From Dallia pectoralis (lineage: Eukaryota > Chordata > Actinopteri > Esociformes > Umbridae): 64,000 nucleotides of DNA. Both the position numbers and the translations under genes were made by a program. This document shows, piece by piece, positions 22,700-35,477 of this stretch. Every line of letters begins with the position of its first letter. The stretch's first letter is position 1. Below the pieces are notes generated by a model. That model was not told the DNA's origin and did no database searches. It worked only from the letters and a program-made list of their open reading frames with translations. The stretch lies in the NCBI GenBank assembly GCA_029465975.1, contig CM055760.1, forward strand, positions 1,815,380-1,879,379. The letters run 5' to 3'.

Positions 22700-24170
22700 A
22701 AGGTGCCGGAGGCTGCCTTTTTGCTACTCGGCAGATACTTTAACTGCTCCCCACAGGACATCAACACAGCGAGTACAGGACTTTCCTACTGTTCCACCAG
22801 GTCCCATGGACTCCATATGTGAACTGAGATTTTACTACTTGGTGAGTTCAAATGGAATGTGCTTAAAGTACCCGCCAGTCTTAAACCCTAACCTTATAAA
22901 TGAACGTACCAGGTCCAACCTCAAATCAGCGACCAAAGGGACCCTCATAGACGTTGCCCTGACTAACCTGCCCTTTAAATAAACCTCCGCTGTCTATAAC
23001 CAGAATCTCAGCAATCACTGCCTTATTGCCGTAATGGGACCGGGGTCAAACGACCACCAATCATTTCCGTCAGACACTGTCTAAAACATTTATGCCAACA
23101 GGCCTTTCTAAACGACCTGAACTCTATATTTTGGGTGAACATTAATCACATCCCGTCAGTTGAGGACGCTTGGATGTTCCTCAAAAGTGAGTTTCTCTCT
23201 GACCTAAATAAGCATCCCCCATTTACATTTTTTAAGGACAGATACAGTCCTTGGTTTACTACAGAACTTACCTCCCTTAACCCACACGAAACCTACCCTG
23301 TCTTTCCAGTTTTTGAAAAACTGGTCAACAAACACATTGTCAATCATCTCAAATCCCATTGTATCCCTTCTGCTATGCAATCTGTTTTTCGTGCTGAGCA
23401 TGGCTGCACCACGGCCACCCTGAAGGTCCTGAACTACATCATACTTTCCATTGATCTGTCCAAGACATTTGATTATGTTAATCATTGTGTTCTTATCAGC
23501 CGACTCAATAGCCTGGGCTTCTCTCGCGACTGCCTTGCCTGGTTCTCCAACTATCTCTCCGACAGGTCCAGCGTGTTAAATCAGAGGGCCTGCTGTCGGG
23601 ACCCATGGCTGTCTCCATGGGGGGGCCACAGGGTTAGATTCTCGGGCCGACTCTATTCTCTGTCTACTTTAACGATGTGGCTCTCGCTTTTGGAGACTCT
23701 GAAATGCATCTTTATGCAGATGATACCATAAACAAACTCAAATCAATACAGAATCAGTTTCCTATTCCGCAACAGGGCCTCCTTCACTCATGCTGCCAAA
23801 CTTGCCTTGGTGAAGATGACTATCATACTAATGTTTGACAATGTCATAGAACTGCTACACAATTTGAAAAAAATGGATGTGGTTTACCATATTAACATAA
23901 ACGTGTTATACGTTTTGTTACCAATGCCCCATACAAACACCCACCAATGCAACGTTTGGCACTCTGCATTTAACTCATTGGTACCAACTCAATCACAAGT
24001 CTCTCTAAGCTCTCTAGTCACCATAGCTCTACCGACCTGCAGTCTACTCTCAAGCAGGTACATTGCTTTAGTCACCCCGAAAGCCTGCGCAACATTTAGG
24101 TCGCCGTTGCAAATGATCATTTGCAATCGGTCTACCTGGCTAAATAAAGGTTAAATTAAAAAATTAAAAA
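22700..24170 (+). mobile_element. L2/CR1-like LINE copy, truncated and decayed
   Basis: The RT domain is visible at 23300-23740: FEKLVNKHIVNHLKSHC, then EHGCTTATLKVLNYI, the catalytic-Asp motif IDLSKTFDYVNH, NSLGFSRDCLAWFSNYLSDR, and a YADDT-like region in another frame (MQMIP from atgcagatgataccata). Upstream, 22710-23130 matches the endonuclease-to-RT linker in broken frames. The 3' end, 23900-24170, closes with ttgcaatcggtctacctggc taaataaaggttaaatt. Deletions and frameshifts make it dead. The 23870-24060 part is repeated at 41035-41230. Confidence 0.75.
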
Positions 24171-24309
24171 CTGTTGTAGAAGTCTGTGGTAACTTTATGG
24201 TTATTGGCCCAATACAAAGAGTCAAAGAATGAGTTTTAAAAAGATAGGTCACCAAAAAAAAACACGGGAGAAACCAAATGGGCCATGGTGAGTGAGTGTG
24301 CGGGCATGC

Positions 24310-24400
24310 GTGTGTTGTTTCGTGAGATAGAGAGAGAGACCGGGAAATAGAAGGAGGAAGTGTGAGAGATTGTGAGAGAGGACAGGGAGATTGAGAGCAG
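24310..24400. repeat. GA-rich low-complexity tract
   Basis: This is an imperfect gagaga/gtgaga purine-rich run with no element ends. Similar tracts occur at 25840-25890 and 43870-44060. Confidence 0.7.
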
Positions 24401-26650
24401 AAAGAGCCGAGATGCATAAACTTATTAGTAATGCTTATTAGTAATGCATGGACAACTGACTCAAAGTAAAAAAAGATCAAGAAAGGGCCTTGGGTGTTGG
24501 CTGAGTCCTTCACAAATCAATTAAAATGCATTTTCCCCAATATTGCAATTTCTTGTGATTTGTCAAATCCGTCTTGCAATTGTTTTTCACTTTTCTACTC
24601 TTCTGAACAAGGCGATTGCCTCCCCTGCACTTGCTTCTGGCTTCAAGAGGACTTGATAAAGTATTAAATTGCCTGTGGATGTATTGACATCGATAGATAA
24701 GCCAACACAAGTTTGCACTCTACCTGTCAAAAGCTCTTCCATTGAACCCAAACAACCTTTCACAAAAACACATTCTACAGCAGGCTGTCACAAACATTTA
24801 ATCACAATGCCCCTGTCTGTGAGGCCATGTGATATAACATATCCCATCCACACAGGCCTTGTACCAATCAGGTAGTGCCATGAGCCCTAAGCAAAGTGTA
24901 GTTGATTAAAGGAAAATGCTCCTAACACTATGTACAGAAATAAATAAATAACAGTGCCAAGATTTTCTATCCTAGATTAATTTACCTAGAGGCACCAAAA
25001 ACGGTTTTCAGGTGAATTTGGAATGTCAGCTTTACAGTATATACCAGAATAATACCACACGTCGGCCTTTTTACCACAATAATATTAATCTTAACTCCTC
25101 TATTGACATTGTGAAACTGCGCGGAAGATGACCAACCCTAATCTAGTTTCAGGAATTTGATTACAATTTCTTAGTGAAAATGTAAATCCCAATCATTCTG
25201 TTCTTCAAAACACATTTCTAGTTGAATGGAACCAAGCCTCTCATCATCCCTCCCCCAGTGTCCAACCATATCCCTCCCTGCCAAGGACAAGGCAGATCAT
25301 GCTGGGAAAGCAGAATATAGGAGAGAGGAACTGAGGAGTCCAAATAGAGAACGATAGGATCTCTGTGATCATCCAACTCATCCGTGGGGAGATACAGTGG
25401 CAGTACAAGGGAAGGCTAAAATTAGCTGAGCTATCTCAAAGGATGGCTGCTCCCCAAGTCCCCCCCAAGCTCTGACTACCTACTGCGTTCCCTTTATTAT
25501 TATTTTCTGTCAGCGTCACTGTATGTGCTGCTGTGTGTTTGATTACAGAGCACATCATGTACAAAGCATCTTATTCCTGCAGGACTAAGAGAGAGCAGGG
25601 GGAGAAAAAAACAGGAAGCAGAAACATTGGCCTATTTGAATTGCTAATGTTTCCCACACACCATGCGTGGCAGAAAAAAAAGAGGCTCTGACAGCTTGTC
25701 TGCGCTGTCCTAGTGAGCAACATATAATTGATAAAACAAAAAAACACCTAAAGAAAAAAGGAGAAAGAAAAACACTGGAGGACAACCAACACAGACAAGG
25801 AGATGTGATCATGGAGTAAGAAAAAAGAACAGAGAGAACAAAGCGAGACACAGAGATAGAGAGAGATTGCGGGAAGCGAGAGAGATGCTCATAACAGTTG
25901 AGTTAACAGCATCCAATTGTACAGTATTTCACAAGATTTAAACAGACTTTGTCAGGTTAGAGGTAGTAAGGGGCTTAGTTCTTACTGGAATACCCATGTT
26001 AGCTACAGTAAAGGGATAGGGAGTGAATTTGTCATGAATCTCGATAACCTTTCCTAGCCTGGTCATACAGTTGAAGAACTGTGTTGAACTTATAGAGACG
26101 GGATGAATGCGAGGAGATTTGGAGTCTAGGTGGATGATATTGCACTAATGGCAAATGGACTGACAGCTCAGAAACTAATCTGAGCTGAACTGAGCTGAAC
26201 CAGTGTAAGAAGAGTGAATGAAGGCATAATAATGTAAGCTGAAGGTAGAGGACACTGGCTACGTGACTCATCATCTTTTTGAAAAGATTTAAAAAAAACT
26301 GATTACAAAGTACAACTTGAGGTATAAAGTATCACTAAGACTGAAATCCAAATATTATAAAGGTATTGTCATTTTCCGTTGTTTATGTATTTGCTTTGTC
26401 CGAATACATATTTTAAAGTATTTTTTGGAACGTGCCAAACATATTTTGGACAAGGCTAACGAAACATATCATGTGTGAACAATATAATTTTTTTTTAGAA
26501 TAAATTTTATTACATTGATTTTGTTTCCTTCCATAATCATATCAATCCGGACTCCCGTTCACTGATTGTCCCAAAAATATTTGTGTATAGCTGTGTTAGA
26601 ACCTCCCAGTAATCCTAATTAACACATTAATCACACAGCACCAACACAAC

Positions 26651-26988
26651 ACTGCTGTAACGGGGGTTGAGGAAATGTAGTCCTCACTTTCTGTTCTATT
26701 TCAGTTTGGTTTGTAACATTACGCACACCCATTTTCTGTTAGTGATTAGAAGGTCTATTTAAGCTTGTTTTCATGTTAGGTTGTGCTCTATGGTTTTATG
26801 TCCGCTCTGCGTATTGGGTGAATGTTTAATATAGATGTGTGTTGTCATTTAGGTAGTAAGTCGGTCTCATTAGCGCATTTTATTTTTAGTTTAGATTCTG
26901 TCTGCTGTTTTGTGTTTGTTTTAATTAAAAATCATCGAATACATCTATGCCTGGTTCCTCCACACCGCCTCAAGTTCATGACAACTGC
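26651..26988 (+). mobile_element. Solo LTR with perfect 5-bp target-site duplication ACTGC
   Basis: The LTR is 26656-26983 (328 bp), from TGTAACGGGGG to TTCATGACA. It is flanked by ACTGC at 26651-26655 and 26984-26988. A promoter-like ctatttaagc lies near 26755 and an A-rich attaaaaatc near 26925. No internal retroelement sequence is attached. Its length and sequence differ from the other solo LTRs, so it is a separate family. Confidence 0.85.
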
Positions 26989-27962
26989 TGAGATGTCCCT
27001 GGCGACTGTAACATCAACATGATCATCATCTTAACCCTGACAGAGAGAAACAGACAAATCTGCTACCGAAGCCTCTGCATGAAGCCCACAGTGCTGTGGC
27101 ACAGTTTACCACATTTAATTCTACCCAGCAGAGATGTCTATGTCCCTGCTTCAACATTCATTTTATCATTTTTGTGACACTGACAGATGGACTATGTATG
27201 TGGGGACAAAAAACTTTTCCATATTTTTATGAAATACAGTATAACCAATTTGTTACAATATAAGTTAAATAGAATCCTTATAAAGGAAAGGTACATTAGG
27301 AAAATACTGTTTTTCTGTGCAGGACTTATGTGGGCTCTCTAAAGAGATGAAGAGAGGATAATGGATAAATGGATAAATGTAATGTTAGCGAAAACACTAT
27401 TATCATTACCATTGAAAGGATCTAGACACATTTGTAGTGTACAACCAAGCCTGCATATTGTTTGGTAGTTGCCATTGACTGTACTGCTAAATAAATATCT
27501 GGGAAAATCCATATAAGACCAATTAAATGTTTTGTCTTGGGAAAGCCTGCATATTCCATACGTTGGGAGAACATTTTATAAAAACATTGATATGGTCCGT
27601 ACAGTTCACCTGACTAAAAACACATGTTTTGAACGCTATGCAACAATAGAGATAATTATTGTGCACTCACCCACACCAACCCAGCATCGTAGGAATTACC
27701 TACATTAATAATTTTGAAAAGCGCAATTACATTGAATTTGAATATACCAGCAGTGCCAGTACATTATTATATTACAATTCTAACAAAATCGAACAAATTT
27801 ATGATTTAAAAAGTAAAACTGACAAAAAATAGCAATAGCCATAGCCATATGCAATAGCATAAATGCAGCTGTAAAAATCTGTAAGATACAGAATAGGTGA
27901 CTATGGCTAACTGAAAGCACCTTATATGTAAAATAAAAATGCTTATAATGCTTTACAAAATA

Positions 27963-28030
27963 AGCAAGCAAGCAAGTTTATTTATATAGCACAAGGCATA
28001 CATAGAAGCAATTCAATGTGCTTTAAAACA
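27963..28030. repeat. Dispersed fish repeat core (tttatttatatagcac)
   Basis: The sequence aagcaagcaagcaagtttat ttatatagcacaaggcatac ... caattcaatgtgctttaaaac matches a motif common in fish non-coding DNA, read from memory as TTTATTTATATAGCGCATTT ... CAAAGTGCTTTA. I could not assign it to a named family. Confidence 0.45.
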
Positions 28031-28700
28031 TTGTGGCGAAGCTGGCTTGTTTTGTTAACTTATAGGACAGGCTAAAAACCCTTTAACCTTTCAGAATTCC
28101 TGTTTGCATCAAGACATCTCCCTTTTTAAATTACAGTTCCTAGAAAACGTAGGTGTTCTCTTACAAAGAACAAGGGCATATTGATTGAAGTCAGCTTTAT
28201 CTAACATTTTGGTTCAGGGATACGAAACATACACTCTAAAAAATAATTCAAGGGACTTGTCAATTTAGGAGTTACATTTTGGTATTTTTGCTTAAAAAAT
28301 ATATTGACCTTGAATATTATGAGTATTTGGGTTAACAGTATCAAAATTCATGAGTGAATCTCAAACAGCAATCTTTGTGTTAAATGTACATGTACTAAGG
28401 AAGTTTATTACATTAAAAGAAATAATGACTTCACTGACAGATTACATTGTTTGGATATTTGTGATAAATACTGTATGTTTCAACAACATTTTTAAGAATA
28501 CAGTATAAATAGCAATTAGTTTTAAGAACAACAATTTTTAGACAACTCAACTTAATATTTTTGGAAACTTTATAACAACTTAAAATAACGAGTAAGCGGG
28601 TAGGATGTGATGTCATTTCCTAACCGTTCTAGCTCAGACAGACGATACCAGCATATGTCTTTGCGGGCACTGCTACTCGAAAGTCTGACCGGAATACAAG

Positions 28701-28931
28701 ATGGGAAATTACAGGTCAAAGCTCAGAAATCTTGGATTTCCTGAAGTTACATGCAACTCTCTCAAAAACAAACGGCCTGGTGAGAGGAAACCAGCACAAA
28801 ATGTAAAAAAAAGCACGGAAAGGAGAAGTGATATCTCCCACACTATCCTTCAGGAGAAAGCACTGAACAGCAAGAGCAACAGCGGGCTACATATTCTGTC
28901 TGAATTAAAGAAGAACCACAACCACCAATGA
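28701..28931 (+). pseudogene. Upstream family segment, out of frame with the spliced gene
   Basis: The frame MGNYRSKLRNLGFPEVTCNS ... ending HILSELKKNHNHQ then TGA corresponds to the mid-region of the same family (MGNYRTKLRKSG.. in other copies, from memory). It is continuous with the downstream exon on the DNA. A one-base frame change near 28920-28930 puts NELMSNTFVHRRHDVV in the next frame. Either this copy is a pseudogene that could start again at 28936, or the change lies in a sequencing-sensitive ccaccaa tract. Confidence 0.6.
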
Positions 28932-28935
28932 GTTA

Positions 28936-30093
28936 ATGTCCAACACATTTGTGCATAGAAGACATGATGTCGTCAGTCTTCAGTTGAGCCTCAAAGAGAT
29001 CAAGGAGAGGTGGCCTGCCTTGTTTGACGTGTCACAGGTGAGTATAACACAAAGACATCTTGCAAAACATGCTCATACTTGCATATTGCTTTTGTGTCTG
29101 CAATTCTCTGAGTAAAGCTAAATATAAGAGGGGAATTTATTGTAATTTGTATTCTTTGTGTAACTAAACTAGCTAAATAATCACAATGTCCCTGTTGTTT
29201 CTTTTGTCATTTTTCAAAGGTCAATGTAGAGTTTAAACGAATCACCACCGTAAATCTTGAGGCAAAATTCATGTCAATGTTGGACCTTTATTCCACCAAA
29301 CTGCTTTCCATCTTTCAAGCCAAGAACGGTGCTGCTGGAGAAAGACATCGTGGAGAAATGAATACTATATTCCAGGTATTTCACTCCTCTGTTTAACTAC
29401 TAGTAGTCCTTACTTCTGACTAGCTAGTAGTCCATACTTAGGTACTGTGCATGAGCAACTCCCAACAAACATTGAACAGAAGTAAGAAGCCTCACTCAGT
29501 AGCTAATACGTGGAGCTCAACACACAGGGGGTAAAGATGAGCTGCACTATGGTGTTTTCTTTAATTAACCCAAGCTCTGTAATATTTCTCCAGGCCATAA
29601 TGTGCATATATAGAGTGAATGGCGTATCTTAGAAAAAATAAACCCAAAGCTAGTTAAAATAATACACAACTCACTATACAATCTTCGTATAACTGATTGA
29701 TTTAGTTGTTTTGGTTATTCATTTTATTAGAGTATGATGACATCGTCTGCTTGTTCTAACCAGTTGCCTTTACAATGTCTGCAGAATGCTGATTCAACTT
29801 TCAATGTTGAAGAAGAGCTGGCAGCACAGGTGATGACTGTGTACCTGGTCAGGAAGGAAAGTGGACAGGTCGATGGTGTTGGGATCGTCATTGAAGGATC
29901 AACTGTTCTCAACCATCTTGGGGATCTCAGCAGAGCCTGTTGCTACCTGCTAGGACTGACCTATGCTTTGGATCTGAAATACCCCAAAACTCTCAAATAC
30001 ATGTTTGAGGTATTTCAAAAGATGTTTGTGGAAGTGGATTCCAGAAACCTTTCAGCAAAGGTTCAAAGACTGAGAAACAATGTGGTCCTGTAG
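28936..30093 (+). CDS. Spliced gene of a multicopy teleost family (SAMD3-like/uncharacterised C-terminal domain)
   Basis: Three exons join in frame: 28936-29037, 29220-29375 and 29731-30093. The introns are gt...ag bounded (donors cag|gtgagt and cag|gtattt, acceptors caaag|g and attag|a). The predicted protein is about 206 aa. It contains LKEIKERWPALFDVSQVNVE, then FKRITTVNLEAKF and, in exon 3, VEEELAAQVMTVYLVRKESG, then IVIEGSTVLNHLGDL and LGLTYALDLKYPKTLKYMFE VFQKMF. This block order is characteristic of a large fish protein family often named sterile alpha motif domain-containing protein 3-like or left uncharacterised; I know of no established function. It lies antisense within hcn1 intron 2. 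An AATAAA signal lies at 30391. Upstream, 28701-28931 encodes the preceding part of the family (MGNYRSKLRNLGFPEV), but one base out of frame. The N-terminal domain exons were not found. Confidence 0.7.
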
Positions 30094-30390
30094 TTGTTGA
30101 GTGTCAGCTTGTTAAGTTAGTTCCAGTTTTTGTTAACCTTGGCTTTATTTTCCTATGTCTTTGGGTGTACAACACAAGTTCTTTATCCATTTAGTTCATC
30201 CCTTTCAAAACATTCCTTTGTTCTTTGCACTAACCTGTGTCAGTGATTTTGCTGCTGGTGTTTCAATGTGCATGCAGACCTCACATGGCTGTTTTCACTG
30301 TATTATATGTTCTACGTTCATATAACTAAATCTAAAGAAGTAACTTTATTTCTTTTGTGAAAAAACATGTATTTATGGCAAATGTTGTCA

Positions 30391-30396
30391 AATAAA
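30391..30396 (+). terminator. Polyadenylation signal AATAAA of the spliced cargo gene
   Basis: A canonical hexamer lies about 300 bp after the stop codon at 30093, followed by the GT-rich gttcaccttttgtg. This placement fits a real 3' end for the antisense gene. Confidence 0.55.
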
Positions 30397-31899
30397 ATGT
30401 TCACCTTTTGTGAAAACTTGGTCGTACTTACTTTTTTTAGTTTAAAATGTATTAACATTAAGTAGAAAACATCTTTACAATGTAGTAAATGGAGTCAAAG
30501 AATTAAGTCACCACAACATATATTTCTTATAAATCGTCAATCAAGTTTTCAGTTATATCATACTAATGCTTTCAGTTGTATCTACTCACTTTCTTCTGTG
30601 CCTTCTGTAAATGTTTTCAAAATGGTTTACAAGTACTTTTGATTATATTAACTTAATTCTATTTGGTAATTAGACTAAAGCAATTCGTTCAGAGATACTT
30701 AAGAATATTACTAAAATCTACTCACTATTTCTGGCTTGGTTTACTTGATTTCCAATCTTTGTAACCTACTCAATATTTCTGAGTGTAAAAATGTTTCACT
30801 ATTTAAATTCAGTAATGCGCTGTATTTTTTTTTAGAGTGTGGAATACAATACTGTCAAAGGAGCTGAGGCAACAAATGTATTCCTTCCGTAATACAGTGA
30901 TACACGTCTAATATATACGACTGACCAAGCTGCGATAGATGTTCTTCAAATATCAGCAAATTGATTGCTTGTGTGCATCCAAAACATCAACAGCACAACA
31001 CTAAAATATTTTCTTCTACACTTACTGCCTCAGGAATGTTGACTAAGAACACATTCTGATTGACAGCAAGAACTTAAAAATGAAAAGTAAACAAAACAAC
31101 AGTTAGCAAATCCATTGTACCCCAACCCTCTGCAATCAGTAGTTCATTCAAAGCTTACCTATGATGTGCAAAACAATAAAGGCAATGCAAAATACTTACT
31201 CGTCGACTCGCACAAAGCCCACACAATTCATAGTTTCTCTGTGCATCTTTACACTGCACATGGCTGGGCCTAACCTACAGTTATGGGTACCGTGATTTAT
31301 AAAAGAGTGTGTGTGGGACGGCTAATTTTGTATAATGGTATTAAACCCAGGACTGACTATTATTACAATGAAGAAGGGTGACAAACAATTTTCAGGAAAA
31401 AGGCTTCCACAGAATTTCACATAAATGTCTTGCATTCTGTATACTTATGCACCAAAAACAAACAGGAAACACTGATTAAAAGTGAACAGCATGTAATGAC
31501 TGGACTGAATGAATGTATCTATGTGGGTGAATGTGTTTGTGTGTGTATCCAAGGTGCAGGAGTTAGTGAGAGACTGTTTCTGTCCCTGGAGACTGAGAAT
31601 AGATTTATGGATTTGTTAGTGATGTTTTCTTGACCGAGACATGAAAACATTCAGTAATGAAATAAACAAAAGAAATATAGGTAAGCTTATTGATGAAGAG
31701 CATTTGAATGATACAGGTCGATCGAACCTGAGCAATTTTTTCTGAATATTTTTTTTCTCCTGTGATGGAAGCAATGTGAAGGTGGTTTTACCAACTTCAT
31801 TAGCTTCCCAATGGCATATCGAGTAACTAATCCAGTAAGGGTTTGGAATTCTAGCCTTCTATTCCACTTGTCTTGGGCTCTACAGGGCTGCAGGGACAT

Positions 31900-32200
31900 G
31901 ACAGCTGTAGATCCTGTTGGCTTTCCAATTAGAGGCTTCTGTTTTGTGTTGCCCTGATTGGGAAGCCTACATAAGTTTGTGTGGGGGAGCAGCCATTTTG
32001 TGCTTAATGGTTTGGTGTCCTGAGTTGCTGCAGGTCGTTTTTCTTATTTTGTGTCCAGGGCCGGTCCGCCGCATAGGCGGTATAGGCAAAAGCTAGGGAC
32101 GCAGTTCATCCATAGGGCCGCCAAACGAGTAAAAAATAAAAACTACAAATTGGCTCTGTTGAATCTTGTCTATGGTACCATATTGGTTATGGCAGGCCCC
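31900..32200 (+). mobile_element. LTR-like fragment followed by a hAT-like terminus
   Basis: Bases 31916-32055 (ccaattagaggcttctgttt tgtgttgccctgattgggaa g, aggtcgtttttcttattttg tgtc) look like part of a fish LTR. At 32056 it is interrupted by cagggccggtccgccgcata ggcggtatagg, a CAGGG-type start as in hAT elements. The opposite terminus and an 8-bp duplication were not found. Confidence 0.35.
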
Positions 32201-33069
32201 TTTTTTGGCCCAAAAAAATAAAGTTCTATATTTGCATCCCCCGAATACCAGCATTGTGGCAGTTGTTGATATATTGTAAATTGTTTTAACTTCTAAAAAT
32301 TACCTGAGATATGCTGAAAATTTTCAAGGTTGTCTCAAGTAGCTGTTCATCATTTCTAGTTGGGATCTAGTTGGGAGGTTTTATGCAATTAGTAACTGTT
32401 CCAAGATGGTAGGTAGACATTCAGCATGGTCACCTTAGTATGGTTTTTGTAGTGGACAAATTGTAAACATGTGATGTGTGCAAATACTCAAAATCTGAAG
32501 ATTCTGGTACAGTCAAATTGGTGTTTATATTTATGCAGAACAGATGTAAATTGGTAATTGAAAGCATCAAACGTTAGATGTTGACTAAAACAAGGTTTAA
32601 AAGCACTTGCTTTCACTGCTGAATGAAATGCAGCTATTAGCATTTTATTGAATATAAATTACACCTGCCGCATTTGTCCATGCTTCTGGTGGCTACTGTC
32701 AGCTAGCCTCATAGTAATTCCAAGCTTACATTCAGTTTCACTTCTACCATTGCTACTATTCAAAAGGAAATGGATGCCAACTGATTCTTTTGTGGAGAGT
32801 CATTCTACTCGCATGCCTTACCCCTGATTCATTTGGCTCCATGCAATTGCACAGACCTCTGCTCCAGTTGTTGTTTTTGGAGAATATCCGTGATGAGTCA
32901 GTGCTCAGTTGTTGCAAGACACAGAGAACCTATATTGTAAGACAGGAAGTGGTGGCACCACCACACACACCATCTGATGCAACTAATTACCACCAGCTTT
33001 GCAGATGCTCCCACAGTGCCTCTCTTCCTTCTCCATCTTGCCTGTCTCTCTGTCTCTACACACACTAAG

Positions 33070-33170
33070 GTTCAAAAGTTTCCAAATGTCCAAATAAAAT
33101 GATTTTCATTGGAATATGTGCACAGGCGTACCAAGGCCTATTATCAACAACCATCCCTCTGCTGACCTTT
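33070..33170 (+). mobile_element. Tc1-like 5' leader fragment
   Basis: The sequence ggttcaaaagtttccaaatg, then cacaggcgtaccaaggccta ttatcaacaaccatccctct, matches the terminal repeat and leader of the Tc1 family seen at 16.8 kb. There is no coding part. Confidence 0.6.
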
Positions 33171-34374
33171 AAACGGTTGTATTTTTTAATGATTTATTTG
33201 GGCATTTTATATTTTATTGAGAGTTTTACCTGAAAGTCTAGTGTGCCGGACCAGAAGTTCTAGTCAGCACAACCCCAGACATGATCATTGAACCGATGGG
33301 GTGTTTCTGAGCATAATATGTGCAATGTTTCAGCCTACGATCAGGGTAAGAGGTTTCTGTTCAGAGTGGCTCCACAAAAATACACATAGTCTGGTATTAT
33401 ATTGTTGTCAAACCCTAAGCTTTAATTTCAGTAGATATTTACACCCATGAACCATGTATAGCTGTTATATATAGACATTTTCATAAAAGAACCCCAATTA
33501 TAGGAGACCAAATGTAATTGGACAAATTAACGTAATATAACAAGTTATCAAACGTAGTGCTTTGTTACAAATTCTTTGCATTCACTGACTGCTTGTAGAT
33601 GACGGTCACCCACATACCAAACTAAATCACTCTGGTATCTTCCCTGGTGATGCGCTACCAAGCATGACCTGCAGAGTAACGAAAAACACCTTGGAAAACA
33701 CCAGTTTGGAGTCATTGTCTGACAGCTATGGTATGTGCTGTAAGAGTTTAGCCATGTGTTTGTCTGAGAGGACTATTACCATACACTAAAGAACTCAACC
33801 ATAATGTCATAATCAATGAAGACAAGTGAGCCGGTGGCAGTTGTATGTGCCCGTAAAGATAATACATAAAACCAAGTTTCATATTACTTTCTGGAAAAGG
33901 TTTTTTTCCCTTTTATTATGCTAAGCATTCTGAGCTCAGCATTCCTCTGCAACCTTGGCCTACAAAGTGATTTGTCTTTATGGATTAGACTAGTCCATTC
34001 TGTTTTTAAATAATGTAACAAACACTTGATTTTGGAACTCCTAATATATTATATGTTTGTGACAGATTTATTCTGAATTTGTGTCATGATGGCCAGCTTG
34101 ACTTGCGTGGGCACTTCTCTGGTCCATGTGTTGTCATACACGAGCAACCAACTCCAGATACAAATGCAAAGCACACAATCAAGATGAGATACTGTAAGAT
34201 TGCTCATTCATCCCATAATAATGCTAACAAACCTGCCTATTGTCCATATCATTTTGGCACACTCAAATGGGATGTACGAAATGAGATTATAATTTTGTAT
34301 GCTGCATAATCTCAAATAACACAATTTGTGTACATTTCCCAATCCTTCTGATCTGTGCTGTATATGTTTATGCA

Positions 34375-34790
34375 CTTATATGCAGAGAATCTTGTCCATG
34401 CTTTAATCTCCTCAAGACTGGACTACTGCAATTCACTCTTCTTCGGGATCCCTGGCAGAAGTCACCAGACACTCCAACACATCCAAAACAGCGCTTCTCT
34501 ACACTGGCTTTACATCTCATTCCAGAATTCAAAACCCTCCAATTGACCTACCAGTGCATTCACAGCATTGCCTGTTTATATCTCAAGGAACTGCTATCCT
34601 TCCATAACCCCATCTGCACCCTAAGGTCAAGTGATAGCCTCCTTCTCCACGTCCCCAGGAGGAAGCTATGCACTCTAGGGGATCTGGCTTTTAGCTTGAC
34701 CGCTTTTCTTTTCTTTAAATGCTTCTTGCTCATTCGTCTATTGTTTTGTTTGTTAATGCACATTGAGATTATATAAAATAAATACTAATA
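34375..34790 (+). pseudogene. L2/CR1-like LINE RT C-terminal fragment
   Basis: The sequence HALISSRLDYCNSLFFGIPG, then LQHIQNSAS (a deletion), SLHWLYISFQ, TYQCIHSI-like, and in the next frame CTLRSSDSLLLHVPRRKLCT LGDLAFS, is the thumb and C-terminal segment of L2-type RTs (SRLDYCNSLL ... QNSAARLL ... LHWLPV ... TLGDRAFS). It ends in a repetitive aaataaatactaataaagta tail. Frames are broken in at least two places. Confidence 0.8.
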
Positions 34791-35477
34791 AAGTAAAGTA
34801 TTCTCATTATTAATCATTTGTATTATTATTATATTTTAAATGGTGACATTTTTATAGATTTTTTTGCCACCAAGCTTCCTGTTTGCTGATACAAAATTCA
34901 AGCCTTAACAGTGGATCGAATTGTGAAGAAACTAAGGCCAGATAACAAACTCACATGTATTTATGTATATCTCTAAAGCATAATATTGCCTTGGTCATAT
35001 GTTTTTCTACATACACAGAAGAATTTTCTGGCCCAGTCCCTAGCCAACATCCCAGACCTATTTCCTCTAAAGTTGTGATAACTCCTATTGCAGCTCCACT
35101 GCCCTCTGGGGGCAGGTTTCGGCGTTCGTCGTCGCCAACATATTAGCAGCCACCGCCCCCTCATTAGTCATATTGTCTAGTCCTGTCTATTGCACACACC
35201 TGTTGTTTATTCCCCATTAGTCTCCTATATAGGCCCTCGTCTGTTGGGTCATCTCCTTGTGTGGTATTGTTTCGGGTTTGATGTGTTGTATACGCCACAC
35301 AGCGTTCTATTATGCACATTTAAATGTCTGTTGGACATAGTGAGCCATAGCTGTTGGGCATTTAACATTTAAGCGCTGTGACGCTCGCTTTGTTGTTTTC
35401 TCAACGTACTAGTGTGTATGAGTTACTTTGCGTAGTGTGGAAGACATTCTATTAAACCGCATCAACGCTACGGATCC

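Larger units (their letters stand above)
28231..30839 (+). mobile_element. Candidate DNA transposon carrying a spliced cargo gene
   Basis: The left end ACACTCTAAAAAATAATTC at 28231 and the right end tattttttttagagtgt at 30823-30839 are inverted copies sharing ACACTCTAAAAAA. Subterminal motifs also mirror each other. On the right, ctactcacttt, ctactcactatttctg and ctactcaatatttctg recur at about 30585, 30720 and 30768. On the left, the complementary gagtatttgg and gagtgaatctc occur at about 28320 and 28353. I found no clear target-site duplication and no transposase, so if it is mobile it is non-autonomous. The only coding content is the three-exon gene described next. Confidence 0.45.
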
